From Bradyrhizobium sp. Ce-3 (GTDB lineage: Bacteria > Pseudomonadota > Alphaproteobacteria > Rhizobiales > Xanthobacteraceae), in assembly GCF_022835695.1 (NCBI RefSeq), contig NZ_BQUV01000001.1, positions 802,641-866,640 on the forward strand: a DNA stretch of 64,000 nt, in the 5' to 3' direction. The first letter of the stretch is position 1. Each line of letters opens with the position of its first letter. A program made the translations under genes and the position numbers. The notes below the pieces were generated by a model that made no database searches, was not told the DNA's origin, and was given only the letters and a program-made list of their open reading frames with translations. Below, piece by piece: positions 25,510 to 35,355 of this stretch.

Positions 25510-25517
25510 TGGGGAAA

Positions 25518-25536
25518 CAGGGATACCAGATGCCAA
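25518..25536 (-). promoter_or_regulatory. Weaker oxalate-regulon operator copy, site 7
   Basis: On the minus strand CTTGGCATCTGGTATCCC shares the core of site 3 (TGGCATCTGGTAT) but lacks the second CCAA arm. It is 125 bp upstream of site 6 and could allow looping or cooperative binding, or be a decayed copy. Confidence 0.35.
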
Positions 25537-25658
25537 GATGCCAGAGGTCGTCCGCCGGCTTGGACCCTCGCAGCGACTCACAATCGTCCGAAACGTCAGC
25601 AAACCTGCCTATTTAAGCTGTTCCAGGGTGGTAGATTCCTGTAGCGCCGCGTTGACAA

Positions 25659-25677
25659 TTGGCATTTTGTATACCAG
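25659..25677 (+). promoter_or_regulatory. Oxalate-regulon operator, site 6 (CBS protein gene)
   Basis: TTGGCATTTTGTATACCAG lies directly behind TTGACA (25652-25657), with CAGAAT as the -10 17 bases after it. It is the clearest promoter of the set and starts 51 bp before the CBS gene. Confidence 0.65.
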
Positions 25678-25709
25678 AATCCTGTCAACGATAAACCAAG
25701 GAGGTTGCC

Positions 25710-26144
25710 ATGCAAGTCGGAGATATCCTGCGCAAGAAGACCCCTCGCGTTGCCACGGTTCGCATGAACGAGACGGTGGCGATCGCCGCGCAATTGATGC
25801 GCGCCAGCAATATCAGCGCGCTCGTGGTCAAGGATGTCGTTCGCACCGAAGGCAACACCGCCGTCGGCATGTTCACCGAGCGCGACGTGGTGCGCGCGAT
25901 CGCCGAGCACGGTGCGGCCGGCGCCGGCATGAAGGTCTCGCAGTTGGTCTCGGTGCAGCAGCTGGTGTCGTGCACCTCGAGCGACACGCTCGAGCACATC
26001 CGTCATCTCATGACCAAGCACCACATTCGCCACGTGCCGGTGATCGACAATTACAGCCTGATCGGCGTCGTCAGCATGCGCGACATCGCGGCCGCGTTCG
26101 ACGAGGAAACCGCCGCTTCGAAGAAGGACGCCGTGCCGGCGTAA
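25710..26144 (+). CDS. CBS-domain pair protein
   Basis: A 144-residue stand-alone CBS pair: first CBS about residues 8-60 (TPRVATVRMNETVAIAAQLM, GMFTERDVVRAIAEHG), second about 75-130 (SCTSSDTLEHIRHLMTKHHIRHVPVID, GVVSMRDIAAAF). AAGGAGG seven bases upstream sets the start. Such Bateman modules bind adenine nucleotides (AMP, ATP, SAM, NAD) and usually regulate a partner enzyme or transporter. Its promoter carries the oxalate-regulon operator, so it probably senses energy or CoA/nucleotide state during oxalate growth. Its partner is unknown. Confidence 0.85.
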   Translation: MQVGDILRKKTPRVATVRMNETVAIAAQLMRASNISALVVKDVVRTEGNTAVGMFTERDVVRAIAEHGAAGAGMKVSQLVSVQQLVSCTSSDTLEHIRHLMTKHHIRHVPVIDNYSLIGVVSMRDIAAAFDEETAASKKDAVPA

Positions 26145-26172
26145 CAAGCATCTCGGTTGTTGTGTTCTCAGC

Positions 26173-26203
26173 CAGGCGCTGCGTGTTCGATCGGCAGCGC
26201 CTG
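26173..26203 (+). terminator. Hairpin downstream of the CBS gene
   Basis: Perfect 10-bp stem CAGGCGCTGC / GCAGCGCCTG with an 11-base loop, about 30 bp past the CBS stop. There is no clear T-run on either strand, so it may be a weak terminator or an mRNA-stabilising stem. Confidence 0.4.
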
Positions 26204-26212
26204 AACAAGTGA

Positions 26213-27382
<1,170 letters not shown>

Positions 27383-27410
27383 GCCCGAGCGGAGCACGAG
27401 TGTTATCCGC

Positions 27411-27512
27411 CACCCTGAGGAGCGCGTAGCGCGTCTCGAAGGGTCGACGGCCACCAGTCGGGCCGTTCATCCTTCGAGGGCCGCCGAACAAGCGGCCACC
27501 TCGGGATGACGG
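27411..27512 (+). repeat. Dispersed intergenic repeat, family 1, copy A
   Basis: Starts CACCCTGAGGAGCG and ends GGGATGACGG. It contains GTCTCGAAGGGTCGACGG and the partly inverted CCTTCGAG. A second copy is at 51767-51889. Both lie between genes and are foldable, in the manner of REP/BIME-like elements. Confidence 0.7.
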
Positions 27513-27558
27513 AATTCAGAGTCATCTCGCATTCGACGACAGCAACGAGAACAAGCCC

Positions 27559-28527
27559 ATGAAAGCGTATGTCTACGGAGCCAACGGCCCTGAAATCACC
27601 GACGTCGCAAAACCCGTGCCGAAGGGCACCCAGGTGCTGGTCAAGGTGCATGCCTGCGGGCTGAACCGCGCCGATCTCGGCATGACCAAGGGCCACGCCC
27701 ACGGCGCGGCCGGCGGCGTCGGCACCGTGCTCGGCATGGAATGGGCGGGCGAGGTCGCCGAGCTCGGCCCCGACGCCAAGGGCGTCAAGGTCGGCGACAA
27801 GATCATGGGCTCCGGCGGCGCGGCGTTCGCCGAGTACACGCTCGCCGATCACGGCCGGCTGTTCCGCGCGCCATCGAACATGAACTTCGACGAGGCCGCC
27901 ACCCTGCCCGTCGCGCTCGCCACCATGCACAATGCCGTCGTCACCAATGGCGCCTTGCAGTCGGGCCAGACCGTGCTGATCCAGGGCGCGAGCTCCGGCG
28001 TCGGCCTGATGGCGATGCAAATTGCAAAGCTGAAGGGCGCCAAGCTCGTCGTCGGTTCATCGACCGATCCGATGCGCCGCGGCCGCTTGACGGAATTCGG
28101 CGCCGATCTCGCGGTGGATTCGAAGGATCCCGGCTGGGTCGATCAGGTGTTGCAGGCAACCGGCGGCGAAGGCGTCGATCTGATCGTCGATCAGATCTCA
28201 GGACCGGTCGCCAACCAGAACCTGAAGGCGACCAAGGTCAAGGGCCGCATCGTCAATGTCGGCCGGCTCGGCGGCACCCATGGCGACTTCAATTTCGACC
28301 TGCACGCCGCGCGCCGCATCCAGTATATCGGCGTCACCTTCCGCACCCGCACGATCGAGGAGATCCGCGCGATCTTCGACGAGGTGCGCAAGGACATCTG
28401 GCCCGCGGTCGAGGCGCGCAAGCTGCAGCTGCCGATCGACCAGGTCTACAAGTTCGCCGACATCGGCAAGGCGTTCGAGCACATGGAAGCCAACAAGCAC
28501 CTCGGCAAGATCGTGGTGACGCTGTAG
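27559..28527 (+). CDS. Zinc-binding-type (MDR) quinone oxidoreductase
   Basis: A 322-residue medium-chain dehydrogenase/reductase of the quinone-oxidoreductase type. The GroES-like N-terminal part has HACGLNRADLGMTKG and LGMEWAGEVAELGPD, followed by the nucleotide-binding loop VLIQGASSGVGLMAMQIAK. The zinc-binding cysteines of alcohol dehydrogenases are absent, so it should be zinc-independent and use NADPH to reduce quinones or enones. It follows the flavin oxidoreductase by 176 bp with an intervening repeat; co-transcription is uncertain. Confidence 0.8.
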   Translation: MKAYVYGANGPEITDVAKPVPKGTQVLVKVHACGLNRADLGMTKGHAHGAAGGVGTVLGMEWAGEVAELGPDAKGVKVGDKIMGSGGAAFAEYTLADHGRLFRAPSNMNFDEAATLPVALATMHNAVVTNGALQSGQTVLIQGASSGVGLMAMQIAKLKGAKLVVGSSTDPMRRGRLTEFGADLAVDSKDPGWVDQVLQATGGEGVDLIVDQISGPVANQNLKATKVKGRIVNVGRLGGTHGDFNFDLHAARRIQYIGVTFRTRTIEEIRAIFDEVRKDIWPAVEARKLQLPIDQVYKFADIGKAFEHMEANKHLGKIVVTL

Positions 28528-28550
28528 GTGCGAACTCCGTCGATTGACAT

Positions 28551-28633
28551 CGTCATTGCGAGCGAAGCGAGCAATCCATGCCACCGCGTACCGAGATATG
28601 GATTGCTTCGTCGCTTCGCTCCTCGCAATGACG
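28551..28633. repeat. Dispersed palindromic repeat, family 2
   Basis: The arms CGTCATTGCGAG (28551-28562) and CTCGCAATGACG (28622-28633) are perfect inverses, with further pairing of CGAAGCGAGCAATCCAT against ATGGATTGCTTCGTCGCTTCG. This TCATTGCGAGCGAAGCGA-type hairpin repeat is common in intergenic regions of Bradyrhizobium-like genomes. It lies between the convergent MDR and rlpA-like genes. Confidence 0.8.
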
Positions 28634-28650
28634 AAAGCGCATCCGAGCGT

Positions 28651-29145
28651 TCAGCCGGCCGGTCCGGGAACCCAATAGTCCCCCGCAAGCGGGCTGACCT
28701 TTACGTCACTAATGACTCCGCGCTCCAGGCTTGGATCGAAATAGCGCATCGTCCGCTCATTGAGGTCAATGATGCGGCCAGGCCGTAGCGGCCCCACGTC
28801 GTTGATCTTGACGATGACCTTCTTGCCCACAGCCTCGACGAGGGCATATTTCGGCCTCGCGCCGAATTGGACCCCACCGAACTTCTGACGCAAATTCGTC
28901 TTGATGGCAGCCGCCCAGACCGAGCGATCATAGCGCTCGCCGGAGGCTGTGCTGGGACCGCCCTCCTCCTTGCCGGGCTTGAACGGATCGTACATGGAGG
29001 CTGCGCCTACGATCGCATCGCCACAGGCGGCATTGACGACGGCACTTGAATGAACCGAATTGCTTTCACTTCGAGCGGCGGTGCCAGACACGGCAAGCGC
29101 AACCAGGGCGCCGCAAGTTGCGGCGCTCAAGCCGAACAGCATCAT
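28651..29145 (-). CDS. RlpA-like double-psi beta-barrel secreted protein
   Basis: About 164 residues with a signal peptide (MMLFGLSAATCGALVALAVSG) and a mature DPBB domain: IVGAASMYDPFKPGK, STASGERYD, VWAAAIKTNLRQKFGG, KKVIVKINDVGPLRPGRIIDLNERTMRYF. This is the fold of RlpA septal lytic transglycosylases; the C-terminal SPOR domain is missing, so it is a single-domain form. AAGGAG before the ATGATG at 29145/29142 sets the start. It probably acts on peptidoglycan in the periplasm. Confidence 0.8.
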   Translation of the reverse strand: MMLFGLSAATCGALVALAVSGTAARSESNSVHSSAVVNAACGDAIVGAASMYDPFKPGKEEGGPSTASGERYDRSVWAAAIKTNLRQKFGGVQFGARPKYALVEAVGKKVIVKINDVGPLRPGRIIDLNERTMRYFDPSLERGVISDVKVSPLAGDYWVPGPAG

Positions 29146-29271
29146 AACTCCTTGACTGATTTTTCTCGATCGTTCGGTTCCGATTCCGCGCGACATGGTC
29201 GAGGCAACGCGGAGGCGTTCGCTCGTGCCATTCCCTTGCGGATTCCTGCCAATTCCGGCGATGGAACCATT

Positions 29272-29292
29272 GTGGGAACCACGTGGTCCCAC
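29272..29292. promoter_or_regulatory. Near-perfect palindrome upstream of the rlpA-like gene
   Basis: A 21-base palindrome with the perfect core ACCACGTGGT and flanks GTGGGA / TCCCAC. It is 127 bp before the rlpA-like start on the minus strand and could be a regulator site. No T-run follows, so it is unlikely to be a terminator. Confidence 0.35.
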
Positions 29293-29394
29293 ACAGTGTT
29301 TTAGTTCTCGCCGACTAAGACAGAGATTGCGTCAGCAGCATGACTGGATGGAACCTGCTCGACAGCGCGGAAATGGCATCGGGCGTCACCTGAC

Positions 29395-29421
29395 GATGGG
29401 TTTCGCTGCGCTCTACCCATC
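29395..29421. repeat. Short hairpin repeat (GATGGGT...ACCCATC)
   Basis: GATGGGTTTCGCTGCGCTCT followed by ACCCATC forms a 7-bp stem. Motifs of this type (GGGTTTCGCT...ACCCATCCTAC) are frequent intergenic repeats in related genomes. It lies beyond the 3' end of the EamA gene and might also serve as its terminator. Confidence 0.5.
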
Positions 29422-29438
29422 CTACACACCGATCCGCC

Positions 29439-30290
29439 TTACGCGCTCGGCCTCACCTGCGTGATGGCGACGCCGGAAATCGCGAGCAGCCCGCCGACAA
29501 TCAGCTTCGGCGTCACCTGGTCGCCGAGGAACATCACGCTCGAGATGAACGCGAACACCGGAAGCAGCAACCCGAACGGAGCGACGCGGGCCATCGAGCA
29601 GCGCGCGATCAGCCAGAACCACAGGCCGAACCCGACAATGCCGCCGATGAAGATGGTGTAGGCGAGCGCCAGCCAGCCACGTTGATCCGCCGTGCCAAGG
29701 CTCGCGAACTGTCCATATTCCAGCAGCAGCGACATCAACATCACCTGCGGCACGGTGAGCAGCGACGACCATCCCATCAACATCAGCGGATCGAAAGGGC
29801 CATAGCGTTTCGTCAGCACGGTGGACACCGCGAATGCGAAGGCGGCGGCAACCACGAGCAGCAGCGGAAGCGCGTTCGCGGACAGCCCCGGCCCCGCTGC
29901 CAGCACGACCACGCCGACGAACGCCAGCACCACGCCGGCGGACGTGACGAGCGACGGCCGTTCCGCGAGCAGCGGCCAGGCCAGCAGCACGGTGAACGGT
30001 GGGGCGAGTTGATAGGCGACGGCCGACAGGCTTCCCGAGCCGAGCCCAAGGCCGACATAGAACAGCCCGAAGTTCAGCCCACCGAGGAAGACCGAAATAG
30101 CCGCGACAGGACCGAGCTGTTGGCGTGTCGGCCTTTTGACGAACGGAACAAGCAGCAGCGCGATGGCCAGGAAGCGCAGTCCGAGGAAGAACAACGGCGG
30201 AAACTCGGTGACGCCGATCTTGATGACCACGAACTGATAACCCCAGAGCAAGGGAACGGCCACCGCGCAGACGATCTGGATCGCAGACAT
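29439..30290 (-). CDS. EamA-family (DMT superfamily) transporter
   Basis: A 283-residue membrane protein with ten predicted helices arranged as two EamA repeats (first about 1-135, second about 145-280). Typical segments are AVPLLWGYQFVVIKIG at the start and VFAFISSVMFLGDQVTPKLIVGGLLAISGVAI at the end. DMT carriers of this type export amino acids or other metabolites. A TetR gene lies upstream on the same strand, and a near-identical operator precedes both genes, so expression is probably TetR-controlled. Substrate unknown. Confidence 0.82.
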   Translation of the reverse strand: MSAIQIVCAVAVPLLWGYQFVVIKIGVTEFPPLFFLGLRFLAIALLLVPFVKRPTRQQLGPVAAISVFLGGLNFGLFYVGLGLGSGSLSAVAYQLAPPFTVLLAWPLLAERPSLVTSAGVVLAFVGVVVLAAGPGLSANALPLLLVVAAAFAFAVSTVLTKRYGPFDPLMLMGWSSLLTVPQVMLMSLLLEYGQFASLGTADQRGWLALAYTIFIGGIVGFGLWFWLIARCSMARVAPFGLLLPVFAFISSVMFLGDQVTPKLIVGGLLAISGVAITQVRPSA

Positions 30291-30306
30291 GGCATCTTTC
30301 CTTTCA

Positions 30307-30327
30307 AGACCGATCGGTCCATATATC
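30307..30327 (-). promoter_or_regulatory. TetR operator before the EamA gene
   Basis: AGACCGATCGGTCCATATATC includes the perfect palindrome GACCGATCGGTC. It aligns with the operator before the tetR gene at 31002-31029 (shared pattern AGACCrATyGGTyCATATATCG). It is 17 bp before the EamA start. Confidence 0.65.
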
Positions 30328-30382
30328 GGCGCGCCGATCGCGCGGACGTCCGGAGGACGTCAAGGGTCATTCCAACAGTTGC

Positions 30383-30997
30383 TTATTTGACGAAGCGATC
30401 GAGCAGCGCGTCAGCGGTGGCTTGCGACGTGGTGCGCGCCGGCGCCGTTTTGGCGACCACGCGCAGCCCCCAAAGGAAACAGATCAGAATTCGGGCGGCA
30501 CTCGAAGGCTCGACGCCATCGGCCAATCTGCCTGCGGTCTCCGCACGAGAGAGTGCGTCGGCCACCCTGGCCTCCATGATCTTGAAGAAGCTCGTGAAGC
30601 GACGGCCAACCTCGGCATCCTGGCCGGCCAGTTCCATCGCCGTCGCCACCAACAGGCAGCCGCGCCGGCCGTTGGCACCGCACGTGCGCTCAACGTAACC
30701 GGCAAGGTAGGCCCGCAGGCCGTCGAGCGGATCCCTGCGGGGGTCGAGTTCATCATCCATCCGCGTCAGCGCATCGGCAATGTAGCGATCGAGCGCGCGC
30801 AGGAACAGTGAGTGCTTGTCGCCGAAAGCGGCGTAGAGGCTGCCGCGCGAGAGTTTTGTCGCGCGCAGCAGATCCGGCAGCGCCGTGGCGTGATAGCCGC
30901 GCGACCAGAACACATTCATCGCGCGTTCGACAGCGGTGTCCACATCGAAACTTCGCGGGCGGCCACGGGGCGACCGCATGGTGGTCTGGCGGATCAT
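30383..30997 (-). CDS. TetR/AcrR-family transcriptional regulator
   Basis: About 204 residues from MIRQTTMRSPRGRPRSF. The HTH is in residues about 15-60 (AVERAMNVFWSRGYHATALPDLL, LSRGSLYAAFGDKHSLFLRAL), followed by a helical ligand domain with RRGCLLVATAMELAG, a pattern seen in regulators of drug and metabolite exporters. Starts further upstream (31024, 31060) would lie inside or beyond the operator at 31002-31029 and are less likely; ATG 30979 is another option. It presumably represses itself and the EamA exporter. Confidence 0.82.
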   Translation of the reverse strand: MIRQTTMRSPRGRPRSFDVDTAVERAMNVFWSRGYHATALPDLLRATKLSRGSLYAAFGDKHSLFLRALDRYIADALTRMDDELDPRRDPLDGLRAYLAGYVERTCGANGRRGCLLVATAMELAGQDAEVGRRFTSFFKIMEARVADALSRAETAGRLADGVEPSSAARILICFLWGLRVVAKTAPARTTSQATADALLDRFVK

Positions 30998-31001
30998 CGC
31001 C

Positions 31002-31029
31002 GATATATAGACCAATTGGTTCATATATC
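31002..31029 (-). promoter_or_regulatory. TetR autoregulatory operator
   Basis: A 28-bp near-perfect palindrome with the perfect core ACCAATTGGT and arms GATATAT / ATATATC. It lies immediately before the tetR start and matches the site before the EamA gene. Its symmetry and position are those of a TetR operator. Confidence 0.7.
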
Positions 31030-31055
31030 GCAAGTGTCGTTTCAGGTCTCCCTTC

Positions 31056-31180
31056 GTCATTCCCCGGTGCGCAATTGCGCACCGGGGGGCCCGCGTAGCG
31101 AGAGCCCGGAATCCATTCCGCCACTTGTCTCGCGGCGCGATGGATTCCGGGCTCGCGCCAAGAGGCGCGCCCGGAATGAC
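31056..31180. repeat. Dispersed palindromic repeat, family 3
   Basis: Runs from GTCATTCCCCGGTGCGC to GCGCGCCCGGAATGAC. Inverted pieces include GCCCGGAATCCAT against ATGGATTCCGGGC and GGTGCGCAATTGCGCACC. Non-coding and hairpin-forming, of the type often found in alphaproteobacterial intergenic DNA. Confidence 0.7.
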
Positions 31181-31223
31181 ACGTGGATCGGACGTCGTTG
31201 CGTTGGATACACCTCATATCCAG

Positions 31224-31347
31224 CGTCGTCCTGGCGAAAGCCAGGACCCATTACCCCGAATTCGGGTGGTGACGCGACGCAGTGGCCACAGCTCACCTCT
31301 ACAACACAACCCTGTGGTGATGGGTCCTGGCTTTCGCCAGGACGACG
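31224..31347. repeat. Dispersed palindromic repeat, family 4
   Basis: Outer arms CGTCGTCCTGGCGAAAGCCA and TGGCTTTCGCCAGGACGACG are exact inverses, extended by GGACCCAT / ATGGGTCC. Between them is about 70 bases including CCCCGAATTCGGGT. It lies beside the family 3 element in the gap before the CDF transporter. Confidence 0.75.
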
Positions 31348-31444
31348 GCGTGACCTTGATACGATGATGCAATTGCAAGTGAGTGGCGATTGCGCGTGAA
31401 GAACGACACTTGATGTTCACGGATGGCCTGCTACACCGCCGCCC

Positions 31445-32833
31445 ATGAGCTCTTCCAGCACCAGCGCACCCAACACCAAGACATCCGTCGCCGCGATCTC
31501 GATTCTTGCCAGTGGCAGCATGGCGCTGGCAAAATTCGTCGTCGGCGTCGCCATCGGTTCGCTGGCGCTGATCTCGGAGGCACTGCACTCGACGATCGAC
31601 CTGGTCGCCACCATCATCACCTGGGCGGTGGTGCGGGTGTCGGACCAGCCGGCCGACGCCGAGCATCATTACGGCCACGGCAAGTTCGAGAGCGTGTCGG
31701 CGCTCTTCATCATCGCCCTGCTCTATGTGCTCGCCGGCGGCATCCTGGTGCAGGCCTACAGCCATCTGCGCGAGGGCGCGCCGCCGCCGTCGATCTCGGC
31801 CGTCCCCTTCATCGTCCTGATCGTCGACATCGGCGTCAATTTGTGGCGCGCCCGCGCGCTGCATCGCGCCGCGCGCGACACCAAGAGCCAGGCGCTGGCC
31901 GCCGACGCGCTGCATTTCGCTTCCGACGTGATGGGCTCGAGTGCCGTCATCGTCGGCCTGGTACTGGCGGGCTTCGGCTTCTGGTGGGGCGATGCGGCCG
32001 CCGCTATCGCGGTTGCCGTGATGATCGCCCTGCTCGGCCTGCGGATGGCGCGCGAGACGGTCGAGACCCTGCTCGACCGCGCGCCGGAAGGCGCGCTGGA
32101 AAAGGCCACCGCGGCCATCAAGGCCGTGCCTGGCGTGGTCGAGGTCGATCGCCTGCGGGTCCGCATGGTCGGCGCCACGCATTTCATCGACGCCATCGTC
32201 GCCGTGCCCCGGACCTATCCGATCGACCGGGTCGAGGACATCAAGCGCCGGGCGCAGGCCGCGATGACCAAGACCTTCGGCGACGCCGACCTCACCTTCA
32301 CCGCGGTTCCGGTGGCGCGCGACAATGAGAGCGTGCGCGAGCGCATCATGGTGATCGCGCGCAATTCCGGCCTCGCCATCCACCACGTCACCGTGCACGA
32401 CATCGGCGGCAAGCTGATCGTCAGCATCGACCTCGAACTCGACAGCGACATGGCGCTGGACGCCGCGCACGACATCGCCCACGAGCTCGAGCGCGCGATC
32501 CGCGAGGATTTTGGCGAAGACGTCGAGGTCGACACCCATATCGAGCCGCTCGAGCCGGAGCTGCCGTGGGGAACCGACGCCGCGCCCGGCCGCGTCGAGG
32601 CCATCAAGACCGCGCTGACCGGCTTCGCCGATGGCGGCGCGATCCACGACATTCATAATGTGCGGGTGCGCAACACCGACGCCGGCGAGATCGTCAACTT
32701 CCATTGCCGCGCCGCGCCTTCGATGAGTGTGATCAAGGTGCACGAAAGCGTCGACGAGATCGAACGCAAGATGCGCCGCGCGTTCCCCACCGTGAAGCGT
32801 GTGATCAGTCACGCAGAGCCGGCGCGCGCGTAA
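31445..32833 (+). CDS. Cation diffusion facilitator (CDF) metal transporter with extended C-terminus
   Basis: A 462-residue divalent-metal exporter. Residues 1-200 form the six-helix CDF core with metal-site motifs ALHSTID in TM2 and ALHFASD in TM5, plus the HHYGHGKFE loop typical of the family. The usual protein is about 300 residues. Here the cytosolic part continues as three successive ZT-dimer-like segments of about 75-80 residues (about 210-285, 292-370, 378-460), two of which contain a VHD/IHNV and H-x-EP pattern. Likely exports Zn, Fe, Co or Mn. The start has no strong ribosome binding site. No metal regulator is adjacent. Confidence 0.85.
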   Translation: MSSSSTSAPNTKTSVAAISILASGSMALAKFVVGVAIGSLALISEALHSTIDLVATIITWAVVRVSDQPADAEHHYGHGKFESVSALFIIALLYVLAGGILVQAYSHLREGAPPPSISAVPFIVLIVDIGVNLWRARALHRAARDTKSQALAADALHFASDVMGSSAVIVGLVLAGFGFWWGDAAAAIAVAVMIALLGLRMARETVETLLDRAPEGALEKATAAIKAVPGVVEVDRLRVRMVGATHFIDAIVAVPRTYPIDRVEDIKRRAQAAMTKTFGDADLTFTAVPVARDNESVRERIMVIARNSGLAIHHVTVHDIGGKLIVSIDLELDSDMALDAAHDIAHELERAIREDFGEDVEVDTHIEPLEPELPWGTDAAPGRVEAIKTALTGFADGGAIHDIHNVRVRNTDAGEIVNFHCRAAPSMSVIKVHESVDEIERKMRRAFPTVKRVISHAEPARA

Positions 32834-32963
32834 TTCTACGGAGCCGTTCTCCTTTCGGACTCGGTTTGCGCATCCCGATTCTGTTTTTGACAAGAATTAT
32901 TTCGCATTAACGAATCGTTGACTCTCGACAGTCCCGGAAATCTGGATTCAAATGATCATGATT

Positions 32964-32987
32964 CGGATGCATCGTGGGGAGCATCCG
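32964..32987. promoter_or_regulatory. Inverted repeat before the PAS histidine kinase
   Basis: CGGATGC and GCATCCG separated by ten bases, 39 bp before the kinase start. It may be a transcription-factor site or a 5'-UTR stem. A T-run is absent. Confidence 0.3.
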
Positions 32988-33025
32988 ATCCGGTTAAAAA
33001 TCAGCTTAGAGCGGGGGTCTAAGGC

Positions 33026-35347
<2,322 letters not shown>

Positions 35348-35355
35348 GCCCCACG

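Noticed and set aside
27411-27512. Insertion sequence remnant
   Set aside because: No transposase frame, terminal inverted repeats or target duplication; it matches a short intergenic repeat family with a second copy in the window.
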